Assembly: GCF_023701945.1 (NCBI RefSeq)
Contig: NZ_JABAEF010000001.1
Location: 310,001 to 374,000, forward strand
Direction: 5' to 3'
Length of the DNA stretch: 64,000 nt
Source of the DNA: Rhizobium sp. CG5
GTDB lineage: Bacteria > Pseudomonadota > Alphaproteobacteria > Rhizobiales > Rhizobiaceae
The notes under the pieces were generated by a model. The model worked only from the letters and a program-made list of their open reading frames with translations, ran no database searches and was not told the DNA's origin. A program made the position numbers and the translations under genes. This document shows, piece by piece, positions 45,081-53,520 of this stretch. Within the stretch, counting starts at the first letter, position 1, and each line of letters begins with the position of its first letter.

Positions 45081-45539
45081 GTGGGCTTGGTGACTTGGAT
45101 ACTGATCTTGTTCGCTATGGTGCTGTTCTCGTATTACGCTGCGAGAATGGCCAAGCGAAATACCGATGACGGAATCCGGGACGCGGGCCTAGCCATTCTG
45201 GAATTCGGCCGCGCCTTTCCCAACGAGGCGATCCGCAGCCTGCATGTGACGGCCGATGGCGGTGCGGTGTTCGTGCGGTTGCATGACAATAAGGCGGGCT
45301 TCATGCGCAATATGCGCAGCCATTATGCCTGCCACCTGATCGAGCCCGGCACCGTGCGGGTTCGCGATCTCGCGGACGGCCGCAGCTTTGCGATCGAATT
45401 TCTCGATGCCCCCTACCACAATGGCCAATTTACCTTCACATCCCCGATGGAGGCTGCCGAAGTCTCGCTGTGGCTGCTCGGCAATTACGTCTCGGCGCGG
45501 GATCTCGATCAACTGGCCGGACCGGCCGGCGCCTCCTGA
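45081..45539 (+). CDS. Conserved membrane-anchored protein of unknown function
   Basis: The protein has 152 residues, starting at GTG with GGAGG seven bases upstream. One N-terminal transmembrane segment (about residues 4-20) precedes a compact domain that includes V-F-V-R-L-H-D-N-K-A-G-F and a C-terminal helix ending W-L-L-G-N-Y-V. I do not recognise the family. It follows the complex-I-assembly-like genes on the same strand and converges with trmFO. Confidence 0.7.
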   Translation: MGLVTWILILFAMVLFSYYAARMAKRNTDDGIRDAGLAILEFGRAFPNEAIRSLHVTADGGAVFVRLHDNKAGFMRNMRSHYACHLIEPGTVRVRDLADGRSFAIEFLDAPYHNGQFTFTSPMEAAEVSLWLLGNYVSARDLDQLAGPAGAS

Positions 45540-45584
45540 GGCGATCGGCCGGCTGCCGGGTCAGCTCTTAGGGCTCGGTCGGCG

Positions 45585-47003
45585 TCATTTCTGCCCGAGC
45601 CAATGCCGGCAATCGGCCAGGGCGCGGGCGGCGACCAGTTGCCGCTTCATGACCGTCTTGTCCTTGCCGCGGAAGCGCTTGACACCCTCGGGCTTGACGA
45701 TGGAGCCCGGCTCCAGCTCGGGGAACAGGCCAAAATTGATGTTCATCGGCTGAAACGAGCTTTTGCCCGGCTCGTCATCGGAGACGATATGGCCGCCGGT
45801 GATATGGTTCAGCAGGGCGCCCAGCGCCGTCGTTGCCGGCGGCAGGTCGAGCATTTCTCCCTTGCGGTCGGCGGCGGCGAAACGGCCGGCCAATAGCCCG
45901 ATCGAGGCGCTTTCGACATAGCCTTCGCAGCCGGTGATCTGGCCGGCAAACCGCAGACCCGGCCGCGATTTCAGCTGCAGGCTCGGGTCGAGCAGAACAG
46001 GCGAATGGATATAGGTGTTGCGGTGCAGGCCGCCGAGGCGGGCAAATTCCGCCTTTTCGAGGCCAGGGATCATGCGGAAAATATCGGCCTGGGCGCCGTA
46101 GCGCAGCTTGGTCTGGAAACCGACCATGTTGTAGAGCGTGCCGAGCGCATTGTCCTGGCGCAATTGCACCACGGCATAGGCCTTGACGGTTGGATTGTGG
46201 GCATTGGTCAGGCCCATCGGTTTCATCGGGCCGTGGCGCAGGGTCTCGCGGCCGCGTTCGGCCATGACCTCGATCGGCAGGCAGCCGTCGAAATAGGGCG
46301 TGCCTTCCCATTCCTTGAAACCGACGGCATCGCCGGCGATCAGCGCGTCGATGAAGGCATTGTACTGGGCCTCGTCCATCGGGCAGTTGATATAGTCCTT
46401 GCCCGTGCCACCCGGGCCGACCTTGTCGTAGCGCGACTGATACCAGCAGATGTCCATGTCGATGCTGTCGCGGTGCACGATCGGCGCGATGGCATCGAAA
46501 AATGCCAGGGCATCCTCGCCGGTCTCGGCCCGGATCGCCTCGGCCAGATCCGGCGAGGTCAAGGGTCCGGTGGCGATGATCGCCTGGTCCCAGTCCTTCG
46601 GCGGCAGGCCGGTCACCTCCTCGCGCCGCACGGTGATCAGCGGATGGGCGGCAATCGCCTCGGTCACCGCTTCGGCAAAGCCGTCGCGATCGACAGCCAG
46701 CGCGCCGCCGGCCGGCACCTGGTGTTTGTCGGCGCAGGCCATGATCAGCGAGCCGGCCAGGCGCATTTCGGCATGGATGACGCCGACCGCATTGGCGGTG
46801 GCATCATCGGACCGGAAGGAGTTGGAGCAGACCAGCTCGGCCAGGCTGTCGGTCTTGTGGGCATCGGTGCCGCGGGTGCCGCGCATCTCGTGCAGAATGA
46901 CCGGTATGCCGGCCTCTGCCGCCTGCCAGGCGGCTTCCGAGCCGGCAAGGCCGCCGCCAATGACGTGAATGGGGAGAATGGTGTTGTTTGCTGTCTTTGT
47001 CAT
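45585..47003 (-). CDS. trmFO: Methylenetetrahydrofolate-tRNA-(uracil-5-)-methyltransferase TrmFO
   Basis: The protein has 472 residues. The dinucleotide-binding G-G-G-L-A-G-S-E-A motif is at about 16-24, then H-E-M-R-G and the catalytic-region C-S-N-S-F-R-S-D-D, all typical of TrmFO/Gid. It makes T54 in tRNA using folate and FAD. The C-terminal [11 protein letters not shown] stretch is also conserved. It is transcribed toward the convergent unknown membrane gene. Confidence 0.95.
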   Translation of the reverse strand: MTKTANNTILPIHVIGGGLAGSEAAWQAAEAGIPVILHEMRGTRGTDAHKTDSLAELVCSNSFRSDDATANAVGVIHAEMRLAGSLIMACADKHQVPAGGALAVDRDGFAEAVTEAIAAHPLITVRREEVTGLPPKDWDQAIIATGPLTSPDLAEAIRAETGEDALAFFDAIAPIVHRDSIDMDICWYQSRYDKVGPGGTGKDYINCPMDEAQYNAFIDALIAGDAVGFKEWEGTPYFDGCLPIEVMAERGRETLRHGPMKPMGLTNAHNPTVKAYAVVQLRQDNALGTLYNMVGFQTKLRYGAQADIFRMIPGLEKAEFARLGGLHRNTYIHSPVLLDPSLQLKSRPGLRFAGQITGCEGYVESASIGLLAGRFAAADRKGEMLDLPPATTALGALLNHITGGHIVSDDEPGKSSFQPMNINFGLFPELEPGSIVKPEGVKRFRGKDKTVMKRQLVAARALADCRHWLGQK

Positions 47004-47049
47004 GGGCGGTCTCTACCATGACCGATGCACGGTTCCAATCGGCCCCGAA

Positions 47050-47080
47050 TCAAAAACGGCGCCATGAAGCGCCGTTTCAA
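47050..47080 (-). terminator. Hairpin after the first DUF1127 gene
   Basis: AAACGGCGC pairs with GCGCCGTTT around CATGAA. On the minus strand TTTTG follows. It lies between the DUF1127 stop (47105) and the trmFO start (47003). Confidence 0.6.
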
Positions 47081-47104
47081 CAAACTCGGATCTGACCGCA
47101 GGAA

Positions 47105-47248
47105 TTAGCGGAAAGAGCGAGTGGCAATGTTGCGGATGTCGTAGCGGGTGATGCCGATATCCGACAGGGCCTGGTTGGACAGGTTGCCCAGTTCGGACAT
47201 CGTGCGGCGGTAGCTGATCCAGTTCTTGGCAATGCGAAGCGGGTTCAT
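47105..47248 (-). CDS. DUF1127 small protein, copy 1
   Basis: The protein has 47 residues from the ATG at 47248, with GAGGAAACG upstream. The DUF1127 pattern is clear: W-I-S-Y-R-R-T-M-S-E-L-G-N-L-S-N-Q-A-L, then D-I-G-I-T-R-Y-D-I. Small Arg-rich DUF1127 proteins have been reported to bind RNA (CcaF1 of Rhodobacter) and to affect phosphate and stress responses in Agrobacterium. A paralogue lies 260 bases upstream on the same strand. Confidence 0.9.
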   Translation of the reverse strand: MNPLRIAKNWISYRRTMSELGNLSNQALSDIGITRYDIRNIATRSFR

Positions 47249-47436
47249 GGTCGTTTCCTCGGGTTCAATTTCTTGGCTGATCGGTTCGTCCGCATCAGCG
47301 ATTGGTGTTCTTATACGCCTGTAAAACAAGATTGTGCAGTGCAAATTGTGAGCGACTGCTATGCAAATGTGCAGTGCATTGCTGCTGTTTTACGCAATGA
47401 CTATTTAAAAGGCGTGAATCCGGAGGGCTCAAGGCA

Positions 47437-47463
47437 TAAAAAAAGCCTCCCCGGAGGGAGGCT
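47437..47463 (-). terminator. Intrinsic terminator after DUF1127 copy 2
   Basis: On the minus strand AGCCTCC and GGAGGCT pair around a 6-base loop, followed by seven T. A second hairpin (CGATAGC / GCTATCG, 47479-47500) stands between it and the stop codon. Confidence 0.8.
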
Positions 47464-47508
47464 CTTTGGTCTGATCGTCGATAGCTTAAAAAGGCTATCG
47501 AAACCGGA

Positions 47509-47655
47509 TCAGGCGCCGATGGCGTTGCGGGCAACGCGACGGATGTCTTCGCGGCCGATGCCGAGGTCGCGCAGTTCGCGGTCCGACATGCGGCCGAGTT
47601 CCGTGATGGTCTGACGATACTTGCGCCAGTTGGTCAGCGAACGGGTGATGTTCAT
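47509..47655 (-). CDS. DUF1127 small protein, copy 2
   Basis: The protein has 48 residues. Reading the minus strand from ATG 47655 (AGAGGCTT upstream) gives M-N-I-T-R-S-L-T-N-W-R-K-Y-R-Q-T, E-L-G-R-M-S-D-R-E-L-R-D-L-G-I-G-R-E-D-I and R-R-V-A-R. This is the full DUF1127 signature with a very basic character. It has its own terminator. The candidate anti-Shine-Dalgarno small RNA ends about 275 bases upstream on the same strand. Confidence 0.9.
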   Translation of the reverse strand: MNITRSLTNWRKYRQTITELGRMSDRELRDLGIGREDIRRVARNAIGA

Positions 47656-47931
47656 GATAAGCCTCTTTCGATTTGGCCCTTTGCCCTAACCGGGCCGGCC
47701 GTTGATTTCATGAGCCGAATATATGCTGCGGCGCATCAATCCAAAAGCGCTAAAGCCAGATGTCACCTATGCATCGCTCGCATAGCAATAGACTTCAGTG
47801 TTAACGTTTGATCAATTATTAGGCGTTTGCGCAGGAGTTGATCAGGCAAACGCGAGGAGGCCGCCGTGCTTGGCGCGTCAATCAAATCGGTTCGTATTTT
47901 TCGGGAGCGATGCTGGATTGCCTCAAGGGCA

Positions 47932-48066
47932 AAAAATAACGCCCACCGGGGGAGGAGGATCCGGTGGGCGTCATTTATGGGGACTGACAACTGGGAGGAG
48001 GAGTGTTGTCAGTCGGATCGACACTGCACTGGGAGGAGGAGTGCGCAGCGCCGAATTCAGTCAAGT
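47932..48066 (-). ncRNA. Candidate trans-acting sRNA, alpha-r14/NfeR1 and 'cuckoo' (CcsR)-like
   Basis: On the minus strand three hairpins follow one another, each with TCCTCCTCCC in its loop. Hairpin 1 (48048-48024) has a CTG..CAC/GTGCAG stem with a bulge. Hairpin 2 (48014-47982) has a perfect 10-bp stem. Hairpin 3 (47971-47939) has a perfect 11-bp GC-rich stem and is followed by TTATTTTTT, an intrinsic terminator. The loop motif is complementary to Shine-Dalgarno sequences. This matches rhizobial alpha-r14 sRNAs (NfeR1) and the CCUCCUCCC 'cuckoo' RNAs, which are often linked to DUF1127 genes. The 5' end is estimated only. Confidence 0.8.
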
Positions 48067-48389
48067 GCAGGATTTGCACCCTCGGTCCGGTAGAAGCAAA
48101 GCGTTTTGGTCCTGACCTTTGTTAATTATCATACTAGCCGCACTGCTCATGTTTGTGCAGTGCAATATTCTCATATTAGGTATTCTTCCTCTGCATGGCT
48201 TCCCGCAGCGTTTCAGGGTGGCGATGGCGGCAAGCAGTCGCTGGACCACCCCTGAAATTTCAAGGGATTTCATAGTCAGTGCAAGAGCTTGGGATGGCGC
48301 TTGAGTTTTGCCCGTTGGGCCGTCACAGTGGTCTCGGCGACGGATCGTCGTTCCGCGGCCATGCCGCGTGATGTTTTTTAGGAGTTGCG
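48067..48389. other. Intergenic region between the sRNA and the DUF2157 gene
   Basis: It probably holds the sRNA promoter (minus strand) and the DUF2157 promoter (plus strand). A TTG-initiated frame at 48119-48304 has a hydrophobic start but no ribosome-binding site. I assign no gene. Confidence 0.4.
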
Positions 48390-49496
48390 ATGTATCGCGG
48401 CAGATTGCGAAAAGACCTGGAGATCTGGGTCGACAAGGGAATCATTGGGCCGCCGGCGGCCGAGCAGATGCTGGCCGAATATGATTCTCGCCAATCGACG
48501 TTCAGCGTCGGCAATGTCCTTTTGATCTTGGCGGCGGTGCTGATCTCGGCATCGATCCTGCTGTTGATTGCCGCCAATTGGGAGGCGATACCGCGGTTTA
48601 CCCGGGTGGTCGGGATCATCGTGCTGCTCTGGGCCTTTCATCTGGCCGGCGCGTTTGCGATCGGGCGCGGTGCGCCGCGGGTCGGCGCGGCCTTTCTGCT
48701 GATGGGTACGATGAGTTTCGGCGGGGCGATTTCGCTGATTGCCCAGCTTTACCATCTGTCCGGCGAGGCGGTCGATGCCATGCTGCTATGGTTCGGCATG
48801 GCGGCGTTGTCGGCAGCGCTGTTTCGCTCGGGCGTTCTGACCATCACTGCCGGGTTCCTGTCCTGGGCGGTGTTCCTGACCTTCCTCGATCAGTACGACA
48901 CGCGCTGGGACGGGTTCTACAGCTGGACGCCGATTGCAGCCGGCATCGTTCTGGCGGCGCTTGCCGTCTGGACCGGTGCCAGCAGGGTTCAGCACATTAT
49001 CTATATCGGTTTGATCGTCTGGCTCGGCTGGCTTTATTCCTTCGACGAAAGCCCGCGGTTTGCGCTGCTGCTGGCGCTCTGCGGCATGGCTTTGTTTGCC
49101 GCGATCGGCGCCAAGGCCTCGCCGCTCTCGGTGGTGACGCGCAAGACGGGGGCCGCGCCGGCCTTCTACGCCTTCGTGGTTGCCGTCATGGGGCTTTTTC
49201 TGCTCAACATCGAATATGACAAGGGGTCTGGCCTGGCGATCGTCGCCATTGCGACGGTGGCTGCCTCGGTGCTGGCGCTGGCGCTGGAAGGTCGCGACAA
49301 TGGAGCGGTGCGGTATCTCGCTTACATCACCTTTGCCGCCGAGATTCTGTATCTGTCCTTCGTGACGATCGACTCGATGCTCGGCACATCCGGCTTCTTC
49401 CTGTTGTCCGGCCTGATCGTCGCCGTGCTGGCCTTTGTCGTCATCCGCATGGAGAAGCTGTTTGCCGCCAGGCCTAAAGAAGGAAGCGCATCATGA
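48390..49496 (+). CDS. DUF2157 multi-span membrane protein
   Basis: The protein has 368 residues. The N-terminal cytoplasmic stretch (L-R-K-D-L-E-I-W-V-D-K-G-I-I) is the DUF2157 entry motif, followed by about ten hydrophobic spans (for example V-L-L-I-L-A-A-V-L-I-S-A-S-I-L-L-L-I-A-A). The function is unknown. It overlaps the next gene (ATGA), which encodes the usual GDYXXLXY partner, so the two are likely to form one membrane system. Confidence 0.88.
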   Translation: MYRGRLRKDLEIWVDKGIIGPPAAEQMLAEYDSRQSTFSVGNVLLILAAVLISASILLLIAANWEAIPRFTRVVGIIVLLWAFHLAGAFAIGRGAPRVGAAFLLMGTMSFGGAISLIAQLYHLSGEAVDAMLLWFGMAALSAALFRSGVLTITAGFLSWAVFLTFLDQYDTRWDGFYSWTPIAAGIVLAALAVWTGASRVQHIIYIGLIVWLGWLYSFDESPRFALLLALCGMALFAAIGAKASPLSVVTRKTGAAPAFYAFVVAVMGLFLLNIEYDKGSGLAIVAIATVAASVLALALEGRDNGAVRYLAYITFAAEILYLSFVTIDSMLGTSGFFLLSGLIVAVLAFVVIRMEKLFAARPKEGSAS

Positions 49497-50089
49497 GCGG
49501 CTCGCAGCGCGGGGGAAGCCTGCTTTTCAGGGTCATGGCGATTGCGGTGCTGGTGTCGGCCCTGCAGACGGCGGTGCTCGGCTATCAGATCGAGACGCGG
49601 GCGCGGATCCTGCGCTCGGGCACGGAAATCCTGCTGAAGACGGTGCCGGTCGATCCGCGCGATCTGCTGCGCGGCGAATATGTCGTGCTGTCCTACGATA
49701 TCTCGCGGATCCCTGCCGCACGGATCGTTGGCGACAAACCGGACGCCGGCGAGTGGGTTACGCTCTGGGTTCGCGTCGCGCCGCAGCCGGACGGATTCTG
49801 GACGGTTTCGGAGGCCTCTTTCGCGGCGCTGCCGCAGGCGCCCGGAACGGTTCTGCTGAAAACGGCGCCGTTCTATTTCGAAGGTCTGTCGGATGGCGGG
49901 TCTGAGGAGATCTTCGTCCATTACGGGATCGAGCGGTTCTATGTGCCGGAGGGGGATGGCAAGCCGCTGGAGGAGGCGCGCAACGACGGCGTGGTGTCGA
50001 TCGCTGTCCGGGTCGGCAGCAGCGGTTCGGCGCAGATCCGGCAATTGCTGGTCGATGGCCAGACCGTCTACGAGGAACCGCAATACTGA
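49493..50089 (+). CDS. GDYXXLXY-domain protein
   Basis: The protein has 198 residues. It has one N-terminal transmembrane segment (about 12-32), then the family motif here as R-G-E-Y-V-V-L-S-Y-D-I, and a C-terminal E-I-F-V-H-Y-G-I-E-R-F-Y-V-P-E-G segment. The bulk of the protein should be periplasmic. The family is almost always next to DUF2157 and its role is not established. The start overlaps the DUF2157 stop. Confidence 0.88.
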   Translation: MSGSQRGGSLLFRVMAIAVLVSALQTAVLGYQIETRARILRSGTEILLKTVPVDPRDLLRGEYVVLSYDISRIPAARIVGDKPDAGEWVTLWVRVAPQPDGFWTVSEASFAALPQAPGTVLLKTAPFYFEGLSDGGSEEIFVHYGIERFYVPEGDGKPLEEARNDGVVSIAVRVGSSGSAQIRQLLVDGQTVYEEPQY

Positions 50090-50208
50090 CTTTCCGGAGC
50101 GGCGACCGGGGATTGTGTCATTTTTTCTTTGCGCAGGCAAAAACGGGTGATATAGAGACGCGCGCTCTGGAGGGGCCATGCGCGAGGCTGCATGCGGTTC
50201 CAAGGGAC

Positions 50209-50293
<85 letters not shown>

Positions 50294-50478
50294 GAATTGC
50301 CGCTCGGGCCGGCGGAGGAGACGCTTATCCTCCAGCCAAGGCCCTTTTGCGCCATTTTGCCTGGCAAAATGTCTGAGGATTACGACTTAGCCACGCCCGG
50401 GAAACGAGAATTCCGGCGTCGTGCTCACTGAAACCATCGGCTGTCCGAGCACGGCCGCCATGACACGAAGGTAAGAAC

Positions 50479-51969
50479 ATGCAGGTTATCGAAACGCTCG
50501 CTGAAGGGCTGAAGCGCGAAATCAAGGTCGTCATTCCGGCCAAGGACATGGAAGCTCGCATGAACGAGCGCCTGGTCGAAGCCAAGGACAAGGTCCGCAT
50601 CAACGGCTTCCGTCCCGGCAAGGTGCCGATGGCGCATCTCAAGAAGATGTACGGCAAGTCGATCATGGCCGAACTGGTCAACGAGATCGTGCGCGACCGC
50701 CCGAGCTCGATCCTGTCGGAGCGCGGCGAAAAGTCGGCGACCCAGCCGGAAGTCGCCATGACCGAGGACGAGGCCGAAGCCGACAAGATCCTCAGCGCCG
50801 AAGCCGATTTCGAATTCACCCTGTCCTACGAAGTGATCCCGCCGATCGAGCTGCAGTCCCATGACAGCGTCAAGGTCGTGCGCGAAATCGTCGACGTCAG
50901 CGACGACGAAGTCACCGAGCAGATCATGAAGGTTGCCGAGAACGCCCGCACCTTCGAGACCAAGAAGGGCAAGGCCGCCGATGGCGACCGCATCACCATG
51001 GACTATGTCGGCAAGGTCGACGGCGTTGCCTTCGACGGCGGCACCGACAGCGACGCTGAACTGGTGCTCGGCTCGAACCGCTTTATCCCCGGCTTCGAAG
51101 CCCAGCTGGTCGGCGTCAAGGCAGGCGACGAGAAGACCATCACCGTGACTTTCCCGGAAGACTATCCGGCCAAGAACCTGGCCGGCAAGGACGCCACCTT
51201 CGACGTCACCGTCAAGGATGTCGCCGGTCCGGCTGCCCTGGAGATCAACGACGAGCTGGCCACCAAGCTCGGCCTGGAATCGGCTGATCGCCTGCGCGAA
51301 GTCGTTCGCAGCCAGATCGAGAGCCAGTACGGCAACGTGACCCGTCAGAAGGTCAAGCGCCAGATCCTCGACCAGCTCGACACGCTCTACAAGTTCGACA
51401 CGCCTTCGCGCCTGGTTGACGCCGAGTTCGAAAACATCTGGCGCCAGATCAACACCGATCTCGCCCAGTCCGGCAAGACCTTCGAAGATGAAGACACGAC
51501 CGAAGAAAAGGCTCGCGAGGAATATCGTGCGCTGGCCGAGCGTCGCGTCCGCCTTGGTCTCGTTCTCTCCGAAATCGGCGAAAAGGCCGGCGTCGAAGTG
51601 TCTGAAGACGAAATGCAGCGTGCGCTTTATGCCCAGCTGCAGCAGTTCCCGGGCCAGGAAAAGCAGATCCTCGACTTCTTCCGCAACACGCCCGGCGCTT
51701 CCGCCTCGCTGCGCGCGCCGATCTTCGAAGAGAAGGTTGTCGACAAGCTGCTGACCGAGATCGACGTCACCGACAAGACGGTTTCCAAGGAAGAACTGCT
51801 GGCCGACGACGAAGCCGAGACCGAAGACAAGCCTGCCAAGAAGGCCGCCCCGAAGAAGAAGGCCGCTGCCAAGGCCGACGACGCTGTTGAAGGCGAAGAA
51901 ACCGCAGAAGCTGCACCGAAGAAAAAGGCTGCTCCGAAGAAGAAGGCCGCCGAAGGCGACGCCGAGTAA
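50479..51969 (+). CDS. tig: Trigger factor
   Basis: The protein has 496 residues. The ribosome-binding N domain contains the G-F-R-P-G-K-V-P signature (about residues 43-50), a central FKBP-type prolyl isomerase domain holds D-Y-V-G-K-V-D-G and G-F-E-A-Q-L-V-G, and the helical chaperone domain follows. The last 50 residues are a low-complexity Lys/Ala/Glu tail with repeated A-P-K-K-K-A-A, an addition common in alphaproteobacteria. It binds nascent chains at the exit tunnel. A terminator follows. Confidence 0.96.
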   Translation: MQVIETLAEGLKREIKVVIPAKDMEARMNERLVEAKDKVRINGFRPGKVPMAHLKKMYGKSIMAELVNEIVRDRPSSILSERGEKSATQPEVAMTEDEAEADKILSAEADFEFTLSYEVIPPIELQSHDSVKVVREIVDVSDDEVTEQIMKVAENARTFETKKGKAADGDRITMDYVGKVDGVAFDGGTDSDAELVLGSNRFIPGFEAQLVGVKAGDEKTITVTFPEDYPAKNLAGKDATFDVTVKDVAGPAALEINDELATKLGLESADRLREVVRSQIESQYGNVTRQKVKRQILDQLDTLYKFDTPSRLVDAEFENIWRQINTDLAQSGKTFEDEDTTEEKAREEYRALAERRVRLGLVLSEIGEKAGVEVSEDEMQRALYAQLQQFPGQEKQILDFFRNTPGASASLRAPIFEEKVVDKLLTEIDVTDKTVSKEELLADDEAETEDKPAKKAAPKKKAAAKADDAVEGEETAEAAPKKKAAPKKKAAEGDAE

Positions 51970-51993
51970 TCTTTGGGATTATCATCTGATATG

Positions 51994-52022
51994 AAAAGGC
52001 CGCCTGTTGGGCGGCCTTTTTT
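51994..52022 (+). terminator. Intrinsic terminator after tig
   Basis: AAAAGGCCGCC pairs with GGCGGCCTTTT around TGTTG, then TTTG. It can also act on the minus strand because of the leading A run. Confidence 0.85.
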
Positions 52023-52046
52023 GTCTCTGGGGCAGGGATGGTATGG

Positions 52047-52346
52047 CTATCCAGCGAGTGTCCGTTCTCCGGAGACGTCATAGGCCTGCAAGTCGCTGTT
52101 CATTCTGTCTCCCCAGGTCTTGAGGAACGCCCGCGTCTCGGGTTTTTCCAGATGTGCCGCGAGCGATAGCTGGTCCTGCCAGCGCTCGGCGACCAGGAAG
52201 CGTCCTGCCGAGCGGTCGTCCAGAGTGATGCTATAGAACAGGCATCCCTTTTCGGCTTGGGTGCTGCTGCTGATCTGCTCGACGTCGGTGATGAAGGCAT
52301 CGACGTCCGAGGGATCGAGGTGGATGTAACCCATGAGGATGAGCAT
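52047..52346 (-). CDS. Antibiotic biosynthesis monooxygenase (ABM) domain protein
   Basis: The protein has 99 residues. The dimeric ferredoxin-like ABM pattern is visible: E-K-G-C-L-F-Y-S-I, a later F-L-V-A-E-R-W-Q-D strand-helix, then L-A-A-H-L-E-K-P-E. Relatives include YgiN-type quinol monooxygenases and small stress proteins, and the substrate is unknown. It lies downstream of the quinone-oxidoreductase-like gene on the same strand (about 50 bases), which fits a joint role with quinones or reactive carbonyls. Confidence 0.8.
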   Translation of the reverse strand: MLILMGYIHLDPSDVDAFITDVEQISSSTQAEKGCLFYSITLDDRSAGRFLVAERWQDQLSLAAHLEKPETRAFLKTWGDRMNSDLQAYDVSGERTLAG

Positions 52347-52394
52347 TGTGGACAGGCCTCCTTCTTCAGCGCCATGGCATCGGATGGTTCGCGT

Positions 52395-53411
52395 TCATGC
52401 GGCAACGGTCAGCACGATCTTGCCCTGGATATGGCCTTGCCCGGCGCGTTCATGGGCCTTGCGGGCGTCGGCGAGGGGATAGGTGCTGTCGATGGCGGTG
52501 CGGATCGTGCCGTCATCCAGCATGCGCGCGAGTTTTGCCAATTGCGCGCCGCTGGAGCGGACCTGGGTGGCCGACACCGTGATGCCCCGTTGCTCGGCCT
52601 CTGCGGCATGGGCAAATCCGAGCGGATAGACCGGGAACAGAGCGCCGCCGCGCTTGAGGGTTTGCAGGAAACGACCTGATGTCGGGCCGCCCAGCGCGTC
52701 GACGACAAGGTCGATGTCGTGTGCCACGTCTTCGGGCGGCGTTTTGCCGTAATCGATGAAGTCGTCGGCACCGAGGCCGCGCAACAGGGCCTCGTGCCGG
52801 CCCGATGCCACGGCAATGACATGGGCGCCATTCCGCTTGGCAAGCTGCACCGCGAGGTGGCCGACGCCGCCGGCGGCACCGTTGACGAGGACGGTCCTGC
52901 CCAGGAGCGGCACGGGCTGATGTTTGTGGGCCTGAAGCGGGTTCGGTTGATCGTGGCCCAGTTCGATCATGAATTGCCAGGCGGTGAGCAGCGACATCGG
53001 CGCGGCCGCGGCATGGATGTGATCGATGCCGGCGGGCTTCAGGGCCAGGTCCGCGGCCGGCACGCTGACATATTCCGCATAGGCCTTGCTCTCGCCGACG
53101 CTGAAGAAGCGCACCATGGAATAGACGTCGTCGCCAACCGAGAAGTTTTCCACATCGTCGGCGACCGCCTCGACGGTGCCCGAAATATCGGTCCCCAGGA
53201 TGATCGGGAAGGACACCTGCGGCCGCCATTCCGGCGGCAGCGCCTTGTAGCCATCGCGCAGGTACCAGTCGGGAGGATTGATGCCGATCGCGTGAACGCG
53301 AACCAGAACCTCGCCCGATTGCGGCACCGGCTTTGGCGCATCCTCGTAGCGCAGCACCTCGGGCCTCCCGAATGCATGGATGCGAATTGCCTTCATTGTT
53401 TCACTCGACAT
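52395..53411 (-). CDS. NADP-dependent quinone oxidoreductase-like protein (MDR family)
   Basis: The protein has 338 residues from ATG 53411 with GGAG upstream. The zinc-free medium-chain fold is shown by the G-T-D-I-S-G-T-V segment and the N-G-A-A-G-G-V-G-H-L-A-V-Q-L-A-K nucleotide motif at about 170-185. It lacks the metal-binding Cys/His set of true alcohol dehydrogenases. It probably reduces quinones or enones. It is divergent from a TetR gene with palindromic sites between, so that regulator most likely controls it. Confidence 0.9.
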   Translation of the reverse strand: MSSETMKAIRIHAFGRPEVLRYEDAPKPVPQSGEVLVRVHAIGINPPDWYLRDGYKALPPEWRPQVSFPIILGTDISGTVEAVADDVENFSVGDDVYSMVRFFSVGESKAYAEYVSVPAADLALKPAGIDHIHAAAAPMSLLTAWQFMIELGHDQPNPLQAHKHQPVPLLGRTVLVNGAAGGVGHLAVQLAKRNGAHVIAVASGRHEALLRGLGADDFIDYGKTPPEDVAHDIDLVVDALGGPTSGRFLQTLKRGGALFPVYPLGFAHAAEAEQRGITVSATQVRSSGAQLAKLARMLDDGTIRTAIDSTYPLADARKAHERAGQGHIQGKIVLTVAA

Positions 53412-53448
53412 TGTGTTTCTCCATCGTGGCAGATGTGCTACTGAATTC

Positions 53449-53503
53449 GGAGCACTGCCCCATTTATTTGGAGCGCCGCTCCGTATAAAAGGAGCGGCGC
53501 TCC
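53449..53503. promoter_or_regulatory. Three tandem operator-like palindromes for the TetR regulator
   Basis: GGAGCACTGCCCC (53449-53461), GGAGCGCCGCTCC (53470-53482) and GGAGCGGCGCTCC (53491-53503) share the frame GGAGC-N3-GCTCC. Their centres are exactly 21 bases apart. The second and third are reverse complements and flank GTATAAAA, a possible -10 element. The block lies in the divergent promoter region. Confidence 0.75.
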
Positions 53504-53520
53504 GTTTGTCAAGGCTGATG

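Noticed and set aside
47931..48070. A CRISPR-like reading of the GGGAGGAGGA repeats on the plus strand
   Set aside because: The repeats are only about 10 bases, unevenly spaced, and each sits in the loop of a distinct hairpin with a different stem. A structured RNA on the minus strand explains them better.
48119..48304. A 61-residue TTG-started frame with a hydrophobic N terminus
   Set aside because: There is no ribosome-binding site. The frame lies in the promoter region between the sRNA and the DUF2157 gene, and the hydrophobic start is explained by AT-rich DNA.
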